This document shows positions 6,281 through 6,349 of a stretch of DNA of 6,349 bases, piece by piece. The first letter of the stretch is position 1, and each line of letters starts with the position of its first letter. Source of the stretch: an uncultured bacterium. GTDB taxonomy: Bacteria; Hydrogenedentota; Hydrogenedentia; Hydrogenedentales; SLHB01. Under the pieces are notes generated by a model. The model was not told the DNA's origin and searched no databases. It saw only the letters and a list, made by a program, of their open reading frames with translations. Made by a program: the position numbers and the translations under genes. The stretch spans positions 1-6,349 of the forward strand of contig CALEZK010000562.1 in assembly GCA_937928585.1 (NCBI GenBank). Reading direction: 5' to 3'.

Positions 6281-6349
6281 GGTTCAGTTCTCCTACTTAG
6301 TAGTGCCGGGTTGTTGCAGTTCGGGAAGCGAGATCGCGAAACGAAGGGT

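Larger units (their letters stand above)
6120..6287 (-). pseudogene. Possible small membrane-protein gene, frame-disrupted at its start
   Basis: The minus-strand frame from CTG 6287 to TAA 6120-6122 (55 codons) reads in a protein-like way: a polar Pro/Asn-rich start (NHDPYQNPIRNPMLAPMDQ), a charged hinge (HLEPPRKTG), then the hydrophobic start of a membrane helix (ATIGIGIAFVL). It then turns polar (RCSPHRLFRPTQQRA). The good ribosome-binding site TAGGAG (6295-6290) is nine bases from an ATG at 6280 that is in a different frame. One extra G after that ATG would give MDPYQNP and join the strong start to this frame. Short 'NPYQ/PYQ' N-termini before a membrane helix are common in small planctomycete-type proteins. 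The early loss of hydrophobicity suggests a second lesion. Alternatives are a weak CTG start, an internal ATG at 6248 (42 aa), or no gene. Confidence 0.3.
6019..6349. other. 331-bp stretch without a confident gene
   Basis: This holds the leader and promoter candidate of the 64-aa gene (6019-6088), the disputed small ORFs (6120-6287) and the right edge. Other structure: an 11-base near-palindrome CTACTTAGTAG (6293-6303) overlapping the ribosome-binding site at 6290-6295; four GGGG tracts (6238-6276); a caggcc/ggcctg inverted pair (6106-6111 and 6139-6144). On the minus strand the last 57 bases are open in one frame and end LPELQQPGTTK with TAG at 6295-6293. This could be the C-terminus of a gene beyond the window, but it is too short to call. 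Confidence 0.6.

Noticed and set aside
6015..6349. Plus-strand frame open to the right edge of the window (about 111 codons)
   Set aside because: It is antisense to the 64-aa gene and its leader, reads Arg/Ser-rich, and its ATG at 6279 has only a 2-base spacing from the G-rich stretch.
6293..6349. 18 open codons on the minus strand ending LPELQQPGTTK, possible C-terminus of a gene beyond the edge
   Set aside because: Too short to have statistical weight; all three minus frames are open for similar lengths here.

Overview
The window is bacterial chromosomal DNA of moderately high GC (high-50s percent by eye) with GC-rich third codon positions. It shows no insertion sequence, phage, CRISPR, tRNA or rRNA signature. 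The gene styles suggest a Gram-negative environmental bacterium of the Planctomycetes/Hydrogenedentes kind: a secreted multidomain glycosidase with an inserted carbohydrate-binding module, an AsmA-like anchored protein, an exported mini-protein, a stand-alone GspF-like N-domain, and a small 'PYQNP'-type reading frame. The lineage is an inference from style only.

Left half, plus strand (1-3073). Four genes run in the same direction: (1) the 3' part of a gene of unknown function with an apparently beta-rich product (2-580); (2) an inner-membrane-anchored AsmA-like protein of 242 aa (614-1342), whose coding sequence contains a perfect 16-bp hairpin; (3) a 102-aa exported or anchored protein of unknown function (1436-1744), preceded by an extended -10 promoter candidate; (4) hemL, glutamate-1-semialdehyde 2,1-aminomutase (1793-3073), full length with all the key PLP residues, serving the C5 route to 5-aminolevulinate and tetrapyrroles.

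Right half, minus strand (3097-6349). An 884-aa secreted GH63/mannosylglycerate-hydrolase-like alpha/alpha-barrel glycosidase (5751 to 3097) converges on hemL with only 23 bp between the stop codons. Upstream of it lie a hairpin (5774-5797) and a 64-aa protein resembling the N-terminal cap of type II secretion/pilus F proteins (6018 to 5824). The last ~330 bp contain no clean gene. They do carry a strong Shine-Dalgarno plus ATG, and one base out of frame with that ATG is a protein-like reading. This looks like a small membrane protein gene that has decayed, or that is hidden by a one-base error. The same stretch has four evenly spaced GGGG tracts on the plus strand.

How the genes work together: hemL is housekeeping heme biosynthesis. 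The glycosidase is an exported polysaccharide or oligosaccharide degrader with its own regulatory leader. Nothing ties the two halves functionally. No clear multi-gene novel system is visible. The best leads are the stand-alone GspF-like mini-protein, the in-gene palindrome and the frameshifted small ORF at the right edge.
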